Shown here piece by piece: positions 52,704 through 61,680 of a DNA stretch of 64,000 bases (position 1 is its first letter; each line of letters starts with the position of its first letter). Under the pieces are notes generated by a model. The model was not told the DNA's origin, made no database searches, and saw only the letters and a program-made list of their open reading frames with translations. Where the stretch lies: positions 91,526-155,525 of the forward strand of contig NZ_CAAJGL010000055.1 in NCBI RefSeq assembly GCF_900996225.1. The letters are read 5' to 3'. Source of the stretch: Paraburkholderia sp. BCC1884 (GTDB lineage: Bacteria > Pseudomonadota > Gammaproteobacteria > Burkholderiales > Burkholderiaceae). Position numbers and translations under genes: made by a program.

Positions 52704-53267
52704 TCAGCTTTGCCCGAACGACCGAACGACGTCGTCGCTCGTGACAATCCCGCCAAAGCGTCCCGGCGCCCGCTGATTGCTCCAGTAGAGATTCGTGTGC
52801 GCGATCACGCCTTCCGGTGACGGCGCGCCGCTTGCGCTCATGTCTTCCGTGGTGTGCGCGTCGCTGACCAGGGTCGCGTCATAGCCGCGAGCGATCGCGC
52901 CGTGCAGCGTCGAGCGGATGCACATGTCCGTTTGCGCGCCGGTCACGATGAGCTTGCCTACGCCGAGCCTCGCCAGTACCGCTTCGAGGTCGGTGTCTTC
53001 GAACGCATCGCGGTAGTTCTTTTCGACGATCGATTCGTCGGCTGCCGGCGAGAGTTCGTCGACGATCTGCCAGGCTTTGCTGCCGGTTTCCAGTTCTTCG
53101 TCCCAATGGCGAACCCAGACAACCGGCACCTGCGCGCCGCGCGCCCGTTCGACGAGCGAAGCAACGTTTTGAAGTACTTCGGCGCGTCGACAGGCGTTCG
53201 CGACGACGCCGTTCTGAAGGTCGATGACGACAAGCGCGGTATGCGGGCGATCGGTAAGCGTAGTCAT
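52704..53267 (-). CDS. Isochorismatase-family cysteine hydrolase
   Basis: A 187-residue hydrolase. The catalytic triad is visible: Asp in ALVVIDLQNGVV, Lys in ESIVEKNYRDAF and Cys in IVTGAQTDMCIRSTLHGA, with the usual cis-peptide neighbourhood. Such enzymes split amides, nicotinamide-like compounds or vinyl ethers; the substrate is not clear. It is probably cytosolic and monocistronic. The start at 53267 has only a weak ribosome site. Confidence 0.9.
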   Translation of the reverse strand: MTTLTDRPHTALVVIDLQNGVVANACRRAEVLQNVASLVERARGAQVPVVWVRHWDEELETGSKAWQIVDELSPAADESIVEKNYRDAFEDTDLEAVLARLGVGKLIVTGAQTDMCIRSTLHGAIARGYDATLVSDAHTTEDMSASGAPSPEGVIAHTNLYWSNQRAPGRFGGIVTSDDVVRSFGQS

Positions 53268-53513
53268 AGGGAGCGGGTTTCAGGGCGACGCGGCTATCTT
53301 AGCGACTTAGCGAGCTTTGCCGTAACTCACTCGACGACGCCGCGCTCAATGCAGCATCGCAGATGAACTGCCGCCCGCTCGGACACGCCGCAACGTACAC
53401 GCAGCGATTCGCATTCGGACTGACTGAGCGACCCGCCGCGGCCAACCGACAATGACGTCCCGCTCAAGCCCGGACGCGCCGGCGGCGCCCGCGCGACACG
53501 ACTTTCGCCGGGC

Positions 53514-53550
53514 AAAAAAAACCGGCCGCACGCTGTCACGCGTGGGCCGG
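53514..53550 (-). terminator. Rho-independent terminator of the cold-shock gene
   Basis: Read on the minus strand, CCGGCCCACGC pairs with GCGTG and GGCCGG around the loop GTGACA, with one bulged base, and is followed by eight T. It begins 12 bases after the cold-shock gene stop. Confidence 0.85.
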
Positions 53551-53562
53551 CCACCTCTTTCA

Positions 53563-53766
53563 TCACACCGGCTTGATATCCGCCGCCTGCTTACCTTTCG
53601 GTCCCTGCTTGATTTCAAAGCTGACCTTCTGGTTTTCCTGCAAGGACTTGAAACCCTCGGAACGAATCTCCGAGAAATGGGCGAACAGGTCTTCACCGCC
53701 GTCATCGGGGGTGATGAAGCCAAAGCCTTTTGCGTCGTTGAACCACTTCACTGTACCGGTTGGCAT
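53563..53766 (-). CDS. Cold-shock protein (CspA family)
   Basis: A 67-residue single-domain OB-fold RNA chaperone. [20 protein letters not shown] contains RNP1 (KGFGFI), and DLFAHFSEI contains RNP2-like residues. The ending [16 protein letters not shown] is typical of this group in beta-proteobacteria. GAGGAA precedes the ATG. A strong terminator follows. The opposite gap of 371 bases may include a long 5' leader, as in other cold-shock genes, but no cold box was identified by eye. Confidence 0.95.
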   Translation of the reverse strand: MPTGTVKWFNDAKGFGFITPDDGGEDLFAHFSEIRSEGFKSLQENQKVSFEIKQGPKGKQAADIKPV

Positions 53767-54137
53767 GTCGATTCCTCGTATGCATCTGGGTTGATTGGGC
53801 TGCGGCTGCCCGCCTCGGCCCGCCGCCGTGGCACGGTGTTTCGCGCTGCGTCGATGCTGCTGCGCACCCGTGCCCGACCGCCGGCCGACGCCGGTTCTTG
53901 CCACTGCTGTCAGACTCTACGCCTCTTTGCGCGACGCCGCTGCATCGACTTTCCGGCACCGCGGCAGGCGTGCCGCAAGCCGCATGCCTTGTGCGCCGAA
54001 CGGGCAAGCGGCCGATGCGATTGTGCGCAATCAGATAAGATATTTGGATTCGGCAGTCCATCCTTGGCCGCGCAGCGCCAGCTTTTGTCGTTTTAAGGGC
54101 GCGCGGCCTGTCGTTTTCCCACACACAGGAACCCAGC
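53767..54137. other. Divergent regulatory region between csp and the aldehyde dehydrogenase
   Basis: 371 bases with no supported gene. It should contain the cold-shock 5' leader and promoter on the minus strand and the dehydrogenase promoter on the plus strand. An AT-rich stretch near 54025-54050 (CAGATAAGATATTTGG) is the most promoter-like part. No clear operator or structured RNA was recognised. Confidence 0.5.
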
Positions 54138-55583
54138 ATGGCCACCTCGAGCTATACCGATACCCGACTTCTGATCAACGGCGAGTGGTGCGACGCCGCC
54201 AGCGGCAAGACCCTCGACGTCCTCAACCCGGCCACCGGCCAGGCCATCGGCAAAGTGGCGCATGCCGGCATTGCCGACCTGGATCGGGCGCTCGCCGCCG
54301 CGCAACGTGGCTTCGAAGCCTGGCGCAAGGTGCCGGCCAACGAGCGCGCCACGACCATGCGCAAAGCCGCCGCACTGGTGCGCGAGCGGGCTTCGGACAT
54401 CGCCCGCCTGATGGTCCAGGAACAGGGCAAGCCGTTCGCCGAGGCGCGCGTCGAAGTGCTGTCGGCCGCGGACATCATCGAGTGGTTCGCCGACGAAGGC
54501 CGCCGCGTCTACGGCCGGGTCGTGCCGCCACGTAACCTGTCGGTCCAGCAACTGGTGCTCAAGGAGCCGATCGGTCCGGTCGCGGCGTTCACGCCGTGGA
54601 ATTTCCCGGTCAATCAGGTCGTGCGCAAGCTGAGCGCGGCGCTGGCCTGCGGCTGCTCGTTCCTCGTCAAGGCGCCGGAAGAAACTCCGGCATCGCCGGC
54701 AGCCCTGCTGCAGGCGTTCGTCGAAGCCGGCGTGCCGGCGGGCACCGTCGGGCTGGTGTTCGGCGATCCGGCCGAGATTTCCAGCTACCTGATTCCGCAT
54801 CCGGTGATCCGCAAGGTCACGTTCACCGGCTCGACGCCGGTCGGCAAACAGCTGGCGGCGCTGGCCGGCGCGCACATGAAGCGCGCCACGATGGAACTGG
54901 GCGGTCACGCGCCGGTGATCGTCGCGGAAGACGCGGACGTGGCGCTGGCCGTCAAGGCAGCCGGCGCTGCGAAATTCCGCAATGCGGGCCAGGTGTGCAT
55001 TTCGCCGACGCGCTTCCTCGTGCACAACAGCATCCGCGAAGAATTCGTTGCGGCGCTGGTCAAGCATGCTGAAAGCCTCAAACTGGGCGACGGCCTGACC
55101 GAAGGCACCACGCTCGGGCCGCTCGCCAACGCGCGCCGTCTGGGCGCGATGAGCAAGGTGCTCGACGACGCTCGCAAGACCGGCGCGACGATTGCAACGG
55201 GTGGCGAACGGGTGGGCTCGGAAGGCAACTTCTTCGCGCCGACCGTGCTGACCAACGTGTCGCTCGAAGCCGACGTGTTCAACAACGAACCGTTCGGCCC
55301 GATCGCCGCGATTCGTGGCTTCGACAAACTCGAAGAAGCGATTGCCGAAGCCAACCGTCTGCCGTTCGGCCTCGCGGGCTATGCCTACACGAAGTCGTTC
55401 AGCAACGTGCATCTGCTGTCGCAGCAGATGGAAGTCGGCATGCTGTGGATCAACCAGCCCGCTACGCCGTGGCCGGAAATGCCGTTCGGCGGCGTGAAGG
55501 ATTCGGGCTACGGATCGGAAGGCGGCCCGGAAGCGATGGAAGCGTATCTGGTCACCAAGTCGGTGTCGGTGACGGCGGCTTAA
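54138..55583 (+). CDS. gabD: Succinate-semialdehyde dehydrogenase-type aldehyde dehydrogenase
   Basis: A 481-residue NAD(P)-dependent aldehyde dehydrogenase. [22 protein letters not shown] and [11 protein letters not shown] are the cofactor-binding motifs. The catalytic Glu lies in [11 protein letters not shown] and the catalytic Cys in [12 protein letters not shown], near residues 255 and 289. The motifs and length fit GabD-like succinate-semialdehyde dehydrogenases; alpha-ketoglutaric semialdehyde dehydrogenases are close relatives and not excluded. AGGA precedes the ATG. No GABA transaminase gene is nearby. Two hairpins follow. Confidence 0.87.
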   Translation: MATSSYTDTRLLINGEWCDAASGKTLDVLNPATGQAIGKVAHAGIADLDRALAAAQRGFEAWRKVPANERATTMRKAAALVRERASDIARLMVQEQGKPFAEARVEVLSAADIIEWFADEGRRVYGRVVPPRNLSVQQLVLKEPIGPVAAFTPWNFPVNQVVRKLSAALACGCSFLVKAPEETPASPAALLQAFVEAGVPAGTVGLVFGDPAEISSYLIPHPVIRKVTFTGSTPVGKQLAALAGAHMKRATMELGGHAPVIVAEDADVALAVKAAGAAKFRNAGQVCISPTRFLVHNSIREEFVAALVKHAESLKLGDGLTEGTTLGPLANARRLGAMSKVLDDARKTGATIATGGERVGSEGNFFAPTVLTNVSLEADVFNNEPFGPIAAIRGFDKLEEAIAEANRLPFGLAGYAYTKSFSNVHLLSQQMEVGMLWINQPATPWPEMPFGGVKDSGYGSEGGPEAMEAYLVTKSVSVTAA

Positions 55584-55597
55584 GGCCGGTACACGGT

Positions 55598-55617
55598 CAC
55601 GGGGCGCTTGCCCCGTG
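55598..55617. terminator. Hairpin after gabD without T-run
   Basis: CACGGGGC and GCCCCGTG form an 8-bp stem with loop GCTT. It lies 14 bases after the gabD stop. It lacks a T-run and probably protects the 3' end rather than terminating. Confidence 0.5.
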
Positions 55618-55641
55618 CTGTGACTCTGGTTTAGTGTGCAG

Positions 55642-55673
55642 GGTCCGCGAGCGCTTGCTCGCGGACCTTTTTT
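55642..55673 (+). terminator. Strong Rho-independent terminator after gabD
   Basis: GGTCCGCGAGC and GCTCGCGGACC form an 11-bp perfect stem with loop GCTT, followed by six T. It ends only six bases before the proposed start of the next gene on the same strand. Confidence 0.93.
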
Positions 55674-55679
55674 ATTGTC

Positions 55680-56279
55680 ATGAACGACATCTCTCTTCGA
55701 TCCATGCAACCCACGCTGACTGGTAAAACCGTCGAACTTCAGCCGCTTCAACCGGAGCACCGGCAAGCTCTGATCGACGCCGCCGCCGACGGCCAGTTGT
55801 GGAACATGACCGTGACCGTGGTGCCGGGACCGGACACCATGGGCAACTTCATCGCCACCGCGCTCGAGAGCCGGGACACCGGGACCGTGATGCCGTTCGT
55901 GATCGTCAGGCGCGATACGGGCAAGATTGTCGGCAGCACGCGGTTCTGGAAAATCGACCGGGTCAATCGCAAGCTCGAAATCGGCCACACGTGGTTGAGT
56001 CGATCGGTGCAGCGCTCGGGGGTGAATACCGAGGCGAAGTATCTGCTGTTGCGTTACGCGTTCGAATCGCTGCAATGCGTGCGCGTGCAACTCACCACGG
56101 ACGAGTCCAACGAGAAATCGCGCGCCGCGATCTTGCGCATCGGTGCGAAGCTGGAAGGCATCGTGCGGCACGAACGCATCATGCCGGATGGACGCAAGCG
56201 CAACTCGGCGCGCTTTAGCATCATCGACGATGAATGGGCGGCGGTGAAGGCGATGCTGGAGGAGAGGCTGGCGAATTAG
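55680..56279 (+). CDS. GNAT family acetyltransferase (RimJ/RimL-like)
   Basis: A 199-residue acetyltransferase. KLEIGHTWLSRSVQRSGVNTEAKYLLLRYAFE contains the acetyl-CoA binding region, and ESNEKSRAAILRIGAKLEG is the C-terminal RimJ/RimL motif. It may acetylate a protein N-terminus, an amino compound or an antibiotic. The start is uncertain: ATG 55680 follows the gabD terminator by six bases and has no Shine-Dalgarno, and ATG 55704 is a second option. It could be leaderless or depend on a promoter overlapping the terminator. Confidence 0.88.
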   Translation: MNDISLRSMQPTLTGKTVELQPLQPEHRQALIDAAADGQLWNMTVTVVPGPDTMGNFIATALESRDTGTVMPFVIVRRDTGKIVGSTRFWKIDRVNRKLEIGHTWLSRSVQRSGVNTEAKYLLLRYAFESLQCVRVQLTTDESNEKSRAAILRIGAKLEGIVRHERIMPDGRKRNSARFSIIDDEWAAVKAMLEERLAN

Positions 56280-56352
56280 GCCGCTGTCGCTTCCTGCTTC
56301 TCCATTGCCGGGAAGCGCGCGCGGACCATGCCGCGCGACGCATTCTGCCCGT

Positions 56353-57369
56353 TCAAACGTGCACGTCCCGCTCATTCAACGGCGGCACCTTCACCGCCTC
56401 GAACTCCTCGAGCAACGCATCCCGCGCGTGATGCCGGCGCACCCACAGCGCCGTGAGAATCGGCACCAGAATCGCGGTCACCAAGCAGGCGGTTGCGACC
56501 ATCGCGGTTGCCGCCGGCACCAACGGTTTGAAGCGCGGAATCATCTCGCCGATAATCGCCGGATTCGCCACCGCGGCGCCCGCCGTCGACGACGCCGCCA
56601 GCCCCGCCGCTCCATTGCCGCCCGCAATCCAGCGGTCCGCGAGGATCAGCGGAATACCCGTCACGACGATCACCCCGAGACCCAGCGCGATGCCGGGTAA
56701 GCCGCTCGTCACGATCACGTTCAGATCGATGCCGTTGCCCAGCGCGAAGCCGAAGAACGGAATCAGCGGATGCACGCAGCGCCCGAACAACTCGCGCAGA
56801 TCGCTATCCAGATTGCCGAGCGTAAAGCCGATCAAAAACGGCAACACCGCACCGACGAACAACCGCGGTTCGAAAAACGCCACGCCCGTCGCGCCGAGAA
56901 TCAGCATGCTGATGAGCGGCCCCGATTCGACCGACATCAGCACGAACGCGCCCGCCTCTTCCTTGGTCCCGTATTGCTGCATGACCGCTGCGTAGAGACC
57001 ACCGTTGGTCATGTCCATCGACGTGGTGATCGCGAGCACCGAGAGACCGGCAAAGAGTCCCGCCTTGACGCCGTCGATGGGAATGAAGCGCGCGGCGATC
57101 AGCGTCATGATCCACGCTACGATCATCTTGGTCACCAGCAGCGTGCCCGACTTGCGCAGCACCGTGCCGGTCGCCCGCAGATCGATAGTAGCGCCCATGC
57201 AGAAGAACCACACCGCCAGAATCGGCACGGTGCCGGTGATCAAACCGTTGGTAAACGACCCAAAGTATTTGCCCGCGCCCGGCGCAAAAGTATGGACACA
57301 GGCGCCGAGCAGCAACGGCACCAGCATCAGTCCGCCAGGAATGCGGTCGAGGGCCTTCTTGAGCTTCAT
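56353..57369 (-). CDS. kdgT: 2-keto-3-deoxygluconate permease
   Basis: A 338-residue inner-membrane transporter with about ten hydrophobic segments. The start [28 protein letters not shown] and the motif [25 protein letters not shown] are characteristic of KdgT, the H+ symporter for 2-keto-3-deoxygluconate. GGAGGAGGC immediately precedes the ATG. It is divergent from kduI-kduD-kdgR, with two candidate operators between them. The last 30 residues are charged and cytosolic. Confidence 0.93.
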   Translation of the reverse strand: MKLKKALDRIPGGLMLVPLLLGACVHTFAPGAGKYFGSFTNGLITGTVPILAVWFFCMGATIDLRATGTVLRKSGTLLVTKMIVAWIMTLIAARFIPIDGVKAGLFAGLSVLAITTSMDMTNGGLYAAVMQQYGTKEEAGAFVLMSVESGPLISMLILGATGVAFFEPRLFVGAVLPFLIGFTLGNLDSDLRELFGRCVHPLIPFFGFALGNGIDLNVIVTSGLPGIALGLGVIVVTGIPLILADRWIAGGNGAAGLAASSTAGAAVANPAIIGEMIPRFKPLVPAATAMVATACLVTAILVPILTALWVRRHHARDALLEEFEAVKVPPLNERDVHV

Positions 57370-57477
57370 GCCTCCTCCATGGACTTTGCGTCCAGTTGTC
57401 CCGGGTGGGTCACCCGCGGTGATGTCCCGTTTCTGACGCCGGGCTGCTCCCTTTTGGCGCAATATAGCATCACGTCA

Positions 57478-57490
57478 GGAACGCTGTTCC
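57478..57490. promoter_or_regulatory. Inverted repeat GGAAC-GCT-GTTCC, candidate KdgR operator 1
   Basis: A perfect 5-bp inverted repeat with a 3-base spacer in the kdgT-kduI gap. It shares CTGTTCCG with the complement of the second element at 57583. IclR-type regulators bind such palindromes. Confidence 0.5.
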
Positions 57491-57582
57491 GTTTACGTTT
57501 GAATTTCTGCTCATCGTTTACCCGTGCGTCTTTTGAAAGCCTTGCCGGCCTTGATAACGCATTGCAATATTTTCGGACCATC

Positions 57583-57592
57583 GTTCCGGAAC
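57583..57592. promoter_or_regulatory. Palindrome GTTCCGGAAC, candidate KdgR operator 2
   Basis: A perfect 10-bp palindrome, 91 bases before the kduI start. Together with the element at 57478 it would let the IclR-type regulator at 59409 control both sides of the divergent uronate genes. Confidence 0.5.
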
Positions 57593-57682
57593 AGGTTTTC
57601 TGAGCTACAGTCGAGGCCGGAACGGCGCCTTAGCCTCGCGTAAAAAGTGACGAAGCGCTCAAAAATCGACCGGAGAACCAGC

Positions 57683-58519
57683 ATGGAAGTGAGACAGGCC
57701 ATCAACAGCGACTACGCGCGCACGCTCGACACCGCGGGACTGCGCAAGGAGTTTCTGGTCGACCAGGTATTCGCGCGCGATGCGCTCAAGCTCACCTATA
57801 GCCACATCGATCGCATCATCGTCGGCGGTGTGTGGCCGGTGACGCGCGCGGTCGAAGTGCCCGGCTCGCTCGGCAAATCGATCGGTGTGAGCTATCTGCT
57901 GGAGCGGCGCGAACTCGGCGCGATCAACATCGGCGGCGACGGCTGGGTCGACGTGGACGGCACCCGCTATACGGTGCGCAACGAAGAGGCGATCTATATC
58001 GGCAAAGGCGCACAGGCCATCGCATTCGGCAGCGAAGACGCCGCCCATCCCGCGAAGTTCTATCTGAACTGCGCTCCTGCGCACGAGTCGCACCCCACCC
58101 GCACGATCTCGCTTGCCCAGGCCGCGCCGCAGACGCTCGGCGATCCGGCAACGAGCAACCGGCGCACCATCTACAAGTTCATCGTCCCCGAAGTGCTGCC
58201 TACCTGCCAACTCTCGATGGGCATGACCCAACTCGAGCCGGGCAACCTCTGGAATACGATGCCTTGCCATACGCACGAGCGTCGCATGGAGGTGTATTTC
58301 TACTTCAACGTGGCTGACGGCGCCGCCGTCTTTCACATGATGGGCGAGCCGCACGAAACGCGGCACATCCTCGTGCATAACGAGCAGGCCGTGATCTCGC
58401 CGAGCTGGTCGATTCACTCGGGCGTCGGCACGCAGGCGTACACGTTCATCTGGGGCATGGTCGGCGAAAACCAGGTGTTTGGCGACATGGATCACATCGC
58501 GGTAAGCGACCTGCGTTGA
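57683..58519 (+). CDS. kduI: 5-dehydro-4-deoxy-D-glucuronate isomerase
   Basis: A 278-residue cupin isomerase that converts 5-dehydro-4-deoxy-D-glucuronate to 3-deoxy-D-glycero-2,5-hexodiulosonate in pectin/uronate breakdown. The metal-binding [14 protein letters not shown] motif is intact near residue 198, and a distal His lies in [12 protein letters not shown]. The length equals the usual KduI length. GGAG at 57671-57674 precedes ATG 57683. It is first in kduI-kduD-IclR. Confidence 0.95.
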   Translation: MEVRQAINSDYARTLDTAGLRKEFLVDQVFARDALKLTYSHIDRIIVGGVWPVTRAVEVPGSLGKSIGVSYLLERRELGAINIGGDGWVDVDGTRYTVRNEEAIYIGKGAQAIAFGSEDAAHPAKFYLNCAPAHESHPTRTISLAQAAPQTLGDPATSNRRTIYKFIVPEVLPTCQLSMGMTQLEPGNLWNTMPCHTHERRMEVYFYFNVADGAAVFHMMGEPHETRHILVHNEQAVISPSWSIHSGVGTQAYTFIWGMVGENQVFGDMDHIAVSDLR

Positions 58520-58562
58520 GCGCGGCCATGATCGATTTCTTCGAGAACCAGTCGTGTACGTC

Positions 58563-59333
58563 ATGGGCCACACCATCGTGAATCCCTTCGATCTCAGCGG
58601 CAAGGTCGCCATCGTCACCGGCAGCAATGCAGGCCTCGGTGCGGCCATGGCTTGCGCGCTCGCCGCGGCCGGTTGCGATATCGTCGGCGTGAGTCGCGCC
58701 GACGCCGGCGACACACCCGCGCGCGTGGCGGCAACCGGCCGTCGTTTCGCAGACGTACGCGCGGATCTGGCCAGCGTCGCGCCGGTCGACGACATCGTGG
58801 GCGCGGCAGTCGAAGCATTCGGCCATGTGGACGTGCTGGTGAACAACGCCGGCATCATTCGCCGCGAGAGTGCACTCGATTTCACGCAAGACGACTGGGA
58901 CGCCGTCATGGACGTCAATCTGAAAAGCCTGTTCTTTCTCTCGCAAGCGGTGGCACGTCGATTCGTCGAGCAGCAAAGCGGCGGCAAGATCATCAACATC
59001 GCGTCGATGCTGTCGTTTCAGGGCGGCATACGCGTCGCGTCGTACACGGCGTCGAAGAGCGGCGTGCTCGGGCTCACGCGTTTGCTTGCCAACGAATGGG
59101 CCGCGCAAGGCATCAACGTGAACGCGATTGCGCCGGGCTACATGGCGACCGCGAACACGGCGGCATTACGCGACGACGCGCAACGCAACGAAGCCATACT
59201 CGGGCGGATTCCCGCAGCCCGTTGGGGCACGCCGGACGATCTCGCGGGACCGGTCGTGTTCCTTGCGTCTTCCGCTTCGGACTACGTGCATGGGCATACA
59301 CTGGCAGTAGACGGCGGCTGGCTCGCGCGCTAG
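58563..59333 (+). CDS. kduD: 2-dehydro-3-deoxy-D-gluconate 5-dehydrogenase
   Basis: A 256-residue SDR that reduces the KduI product to 2-keto-3-deoxygluconate with NAD(P)H. VTGSNAGLGAAMA is the cofactor loop, NNAGIIRR the NAG motif, and IASMLSFQGGIRVASYTASK the catalytic Ser and YxxxK, with family-typical IRR after NNAG. The usual KduD length supports ATG 58563; GTG 58554 is an alternative. It follows kduI by 43 bases. Confidence 0.93.
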   Translation: MGHTIVNPFDLSGKVAIVTGSNAGLGAAMACALAAAGCDIVGVSRADAGDTPARVAATGRRFADVRADLASVAPVDDIVGAAVEAFGHVDVLVNNAGIIRRESALDFTQDDWDAVMDVNLKSLFFLSQAVARRFVEQQSGGKIINIASMLSFQGGIRVASYTASKSGVLGLTRLLANEWAAQGINVNAIAPGYMATANTAALRDDAQRNEAILGRIPAARWGTPDDLAGPVVFLASSASDYVHGHTLAVDGGWLAR

Positions 59334-59408
59334 CTCGGCAAACGGCGCGAGACGCGGTATGCTCCGGGCGCTCGAAATCGAAGTCGGCATCGACAGGAAA
59401 TCACGGAC

Positions 59409-60299
59409 ATGGCAGCAACAGGCAAGCAGCGCAAGGACGACACCGGCACACCGTTGCAGGACGCGGACAGCGTCGATTGCGGCATGCCCGGCGCGGGCCA
59501 CGAGCGCGGCGAATCGGCGTCGTCGATCGGCCGCGTCTTCGCGATTCTCGGCGCGATCGGCGAGAGCGGACAGATTGGCATCAGCGAACTGTCGCAACGT
59601 CTCGCCATGTCGAAGACCACGGTGCATCGTGTGATTCAGACGTTGAAGGCGCTCGGCTACGTGACGCAGGAAGTCGAGACCGAGCGCTATCGGCTGACGA
59701 TCCGCCTGTTCGAACTCGGCGCGAAGGCGCTGGAGAGTGTGGATCTGGTCCGCGAAGCCGACATTGAAATGCGCCACATCGGCGCGGTGACGCGCGAAGC
59801 GGTTCACCTCGGCGCATTCGACGAAGACGCCATCATCTATATCCACAAGATCGACGCCGACTACGGGCTGCGCATGCAGTCGCGCATCGGCCGGCGCAAT
59901 CCATTGCATAGCACGGCAATCGGCAAGGTTCTGCTGGCGTGGATGGAGCCGGCCGACGTGCGCGAGGTGCTCTCGCATGTCGAGTTTCGCAGGTCGACGC
60001 AAAAGACGCTCGGCTCCGCCGAGGCCGTGCTGAGCATCCTGCCGCGCGTGCGCGAGCAGGGCTATGGCGAAGACGACGAGGAACAGGAAGAAGGTCTGCG
60101 CTGTCTCGCGGTGCCGGTGTTCGACCGCTTCGGCCGCGTGATCGCGGGCTTGTCGATTTCTTTTCCGACAATGCGCTGCGGTGCCGATACGAAGTCGCAC
60201 TACGTCGCGTTGCTCCGCCAGGCGGGACTCGCGATCTCGGCGCGGCTCGGCTATCGCGAAGCGAGTGCGCCGGAGCACGCGGCGGCGGTGCAGGAATAA
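59409..60299 (+). CDS. kdgR: IclR-family regulator (KdgR-like)
   Basis: A 296-residue regulator. A 40-residue lead is followed by the winged helix (SIGRVFAILGAIGESGQIGI, LAMSKTTVHRVIQTLKALGY) and a ligand domain from about residue 120 to 290. ACAGGAAA precedes the ATG. As the last gene of the kdu operon it most probably represses kduI-kduD and kdgT and responds to 2-keto-3-deoxygluconate; the latter is known for KdgR proteins. The acidic run EDDEEQEEG within the ligand domain is unusual. Confidence 0.88.
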   Translation: MAATGKQRKDDTGTPLQDADSVDCGMPGAGHERGESASSIGRVFAILGAIGESGQIGISELSQRLAMSKTTVHRVIQTLKALGYVTQEVETERYRLTIRLFELGAKALESVDLVREADIEMRHIGAVTREAVHLGAFDEDAIIYIHKIDADYGLRMQSRIGRRNPLHSTAIGKVLLAWMEPADVREVLSHVEFRRSTQKTLGSAEAVLSILPRVREQGYGEDDEEQEEGLRCLAVPVFDRFGRVIAGLSISFPTMRCGADTKSHYVALLRQAGLAISARLGYREASAPEHAAAVQE

Positions 60300-60684
60300 A
60301 GCGGCGTCACGCGTTGCGCGAAACACGCATGCGACGTAACGAATTCCTGGCATTGTCCTTAGTCTGCAACTGAATGTATCCGTGAAGCATAGCTAAAGCG
60401 GCAAACGCCGCCGCGCCCGGCGCATGGGTTCACACGGACCCTATCGGCTGCGCCTCACGCGGCGCGAGGTCCTGCGTTATCGCTCTTTTCATTGCGCGCT
60501 CAACGGCTTGGGCGCCGCGCATCCTTCTCTGCACACTCACTTTTCAGTATTGGCGGCCGCGTGCTCCGGGTTCGGCACGTCGACTCGTCGCGTGCCCGTC
60601 GCGACACGTCCTGTTACACACAAACACACCGGTAATGCCGCCGCTCAGTAGAGTTCGCTTCAACACGGAAACAGGAGCCACGAC
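60300..60684. other. Intergenic region after kdgR
   Basis: 385 bases without a supported gene. GCGGC-AAAC-GCCGC near 60397-60411 can form a hairpin without a T-run, and GTCGCG-N7-CGCGAC lies near 60587-60605. An open frame at 60424-60651 has no ribosome site or protein-like composition. The promoter of the small lipoprotein gene is expected near the right end. Confidence 0.5.
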
Positions 60685-60798
60685 ATGAAACGAATTCTCG
60701 CCTTGATCATTCTTGCCATCACGCTTGGCAGCACCTTGGGCGGCTGCATCGTCGTGCCGGGTGGCGGCTACCACGACCACTATCACGACCACTACTAA
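60685..60798 (+). CDS. Small His-rich lipoprotein, 37 aa
   Basis: A complete 38-codon frame with AGGAG at 60673-60677 before ATG 60685. The product starts MKRILALIILAITLGSTLGG and has the lipobox LGGC with Cys21. The mature part is about 17 residues with the ending YHDHYHDHY, which could bind metal. It would be lipidated and anchored in the envelope. It is followed 54 bases later by another secreted His-rich protein. No named family is known to me. Confidence 0.75.
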   Translation: MKRILALIILAITLGSTLGGCIVVPGGGYHDHYHDHY

Positions 60799-60852
60799 GC
60801 GTAGCTTGCGACGCTCGCATCCACACTCGATCGAAGAATAAGAGCACACAAC

Positions 60853-61239
60853 ATGAACTCAACAAGAAACCGCTTAATGTCGATGGCACTCGTTGCGGGT
60901 CTGGGCATCGCCGCATCGTCGGTGGCGCTGGCGCATGTCGACGTCGGTGTGAACATCGGCGTTCCGGGCGTCGTGTATGCACCGGAACCGGTGTATGCCG
61001 CTCCTGAACCGCCGCCTCCTCCGCCGCCGGTTTATGCGCCGGCTGTCGTGGTCGTGAATCCGGGCTGGTACGGCGACCGTTATTACGACGGCCACCGTTA
61101 TTGGGAACGACGCGACTGGGAAGCACGTCATCACGATCAACGCGAATGGCACGATGCACGTGGTCCGCACGGCGACTGGCATGGCCCCGACAACGGTGGG
61201 CACGGTCATGGCGATGATCACGGCTACGGCGATCACTGA
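60853..61239 (+). CDS. Secreted Pro/Tyr/His-rich protein
   Basis: A 128-residue secreted protein. The signal peptide runs to ASSVALA near residue 27. The mature protein has a PEPPPPPPPVYAP stretch, then NPGWYGDRYYDGHRYWERRDW, and a His/Asp/Gly-rich tail (HGHGDDHGYGDH). Tyr/Trp-rich motifs of this kind occur in small periplasmic or surface proteins of Burkholderia. The function is unknown; the His-rich tail may bind metals. It shares the His-rich character of the lipoprotein upstream. Confidence 0.8.
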   Translation: MNSTRNRLMSMALVAGLGIAASSVALAHVDVGVNIGVPGVVYAPEPVYAAPEPPPPPPPVYAPAVVVVNPGWYGDRYYDGHRYWERRDWEARHHDQREWHDARGPHGDWHGPDNGGHGHGDDHGYGDH

Positions 61240-61320
61240 CGACGCGGCAGGCACGACGGCATCGCAGGTGCGGCCGTCCCACACGACCCTTTGCGCCACA
61301 GCCTTGCAAGGAGTGACGAT

Positions 61321-61569
61321 TTGCTAAACAGCGATCCACGGCGAGTGACGGCGCATGTCGATGGCACGGTCATCTGCGCCGAATATAGCGAACAGACAGG
61401 GCAATTGTGTTTGCGTCAGGACGGCACACTGTTGCGCGAATGGTTTCCACCGCATTCGTGGATGGCGATTGCCTCGGTGGCCGGTGCGCGCCATTGGGGC
61501 ACGCGCCCGACTGACGATGATCTGCTCGCGCTGCTGCGTAACGAGCTCACGTTGTTGCGTGCCGGCTAG
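61321..61569 (+). CDS. Small hypothetical protein, 82 aa
   Basis: The frame begins at TTG 61321 with AAGGAG at 61308-61313, seven bases before, which fixes this unusual start. The product is small and soluble, with TAHVDGTVICAEYSEQTGQL and a C-terminal DDLLALLRNELTLL helix. No known family is recognised, and there is no signal peptide. It follows the secreted His-rich gene by 81 bases. Confidence 0.65.
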   Translation: MLNSDPRRVTAHVDGTVICAEYSEQTGQLCLRQDGTLLREWFPPHSWMAIASVAGARHWGTRPTDDDLLALLRNELTLLRAG

Positions 61570-61603
61570 CCAACTAACCGATGTTGTCGGCGTAGAAATA
61601 ACT

Positions 61604-61648
61604 ACGCGCGGTAAACCGGACCACGATGGCCATCGATTTACCGCGCGT
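61604..61648. terminator. 12-bp perfect inverted repeat between convergent small genes
   Basis: ACGCGCGGTAAA (61604-61615) and TTTACCGCGCGT (61637-61648) are exact complements with a 21-base loop that itself contains GATGGCCATC. It lies between two convergent small genes, so it is probably a bidirectional terminator, though there is no T-run. Confidence 0.55.
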
Positions 61649-61680
61649 CAGATGTCTTTAAGTAATCGGCTAACCGCAGA

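Noticed and set aside
60424..60651. 75-codon frame after kdgR
   Set aside because: No ribosome site and no protein-like pattern.
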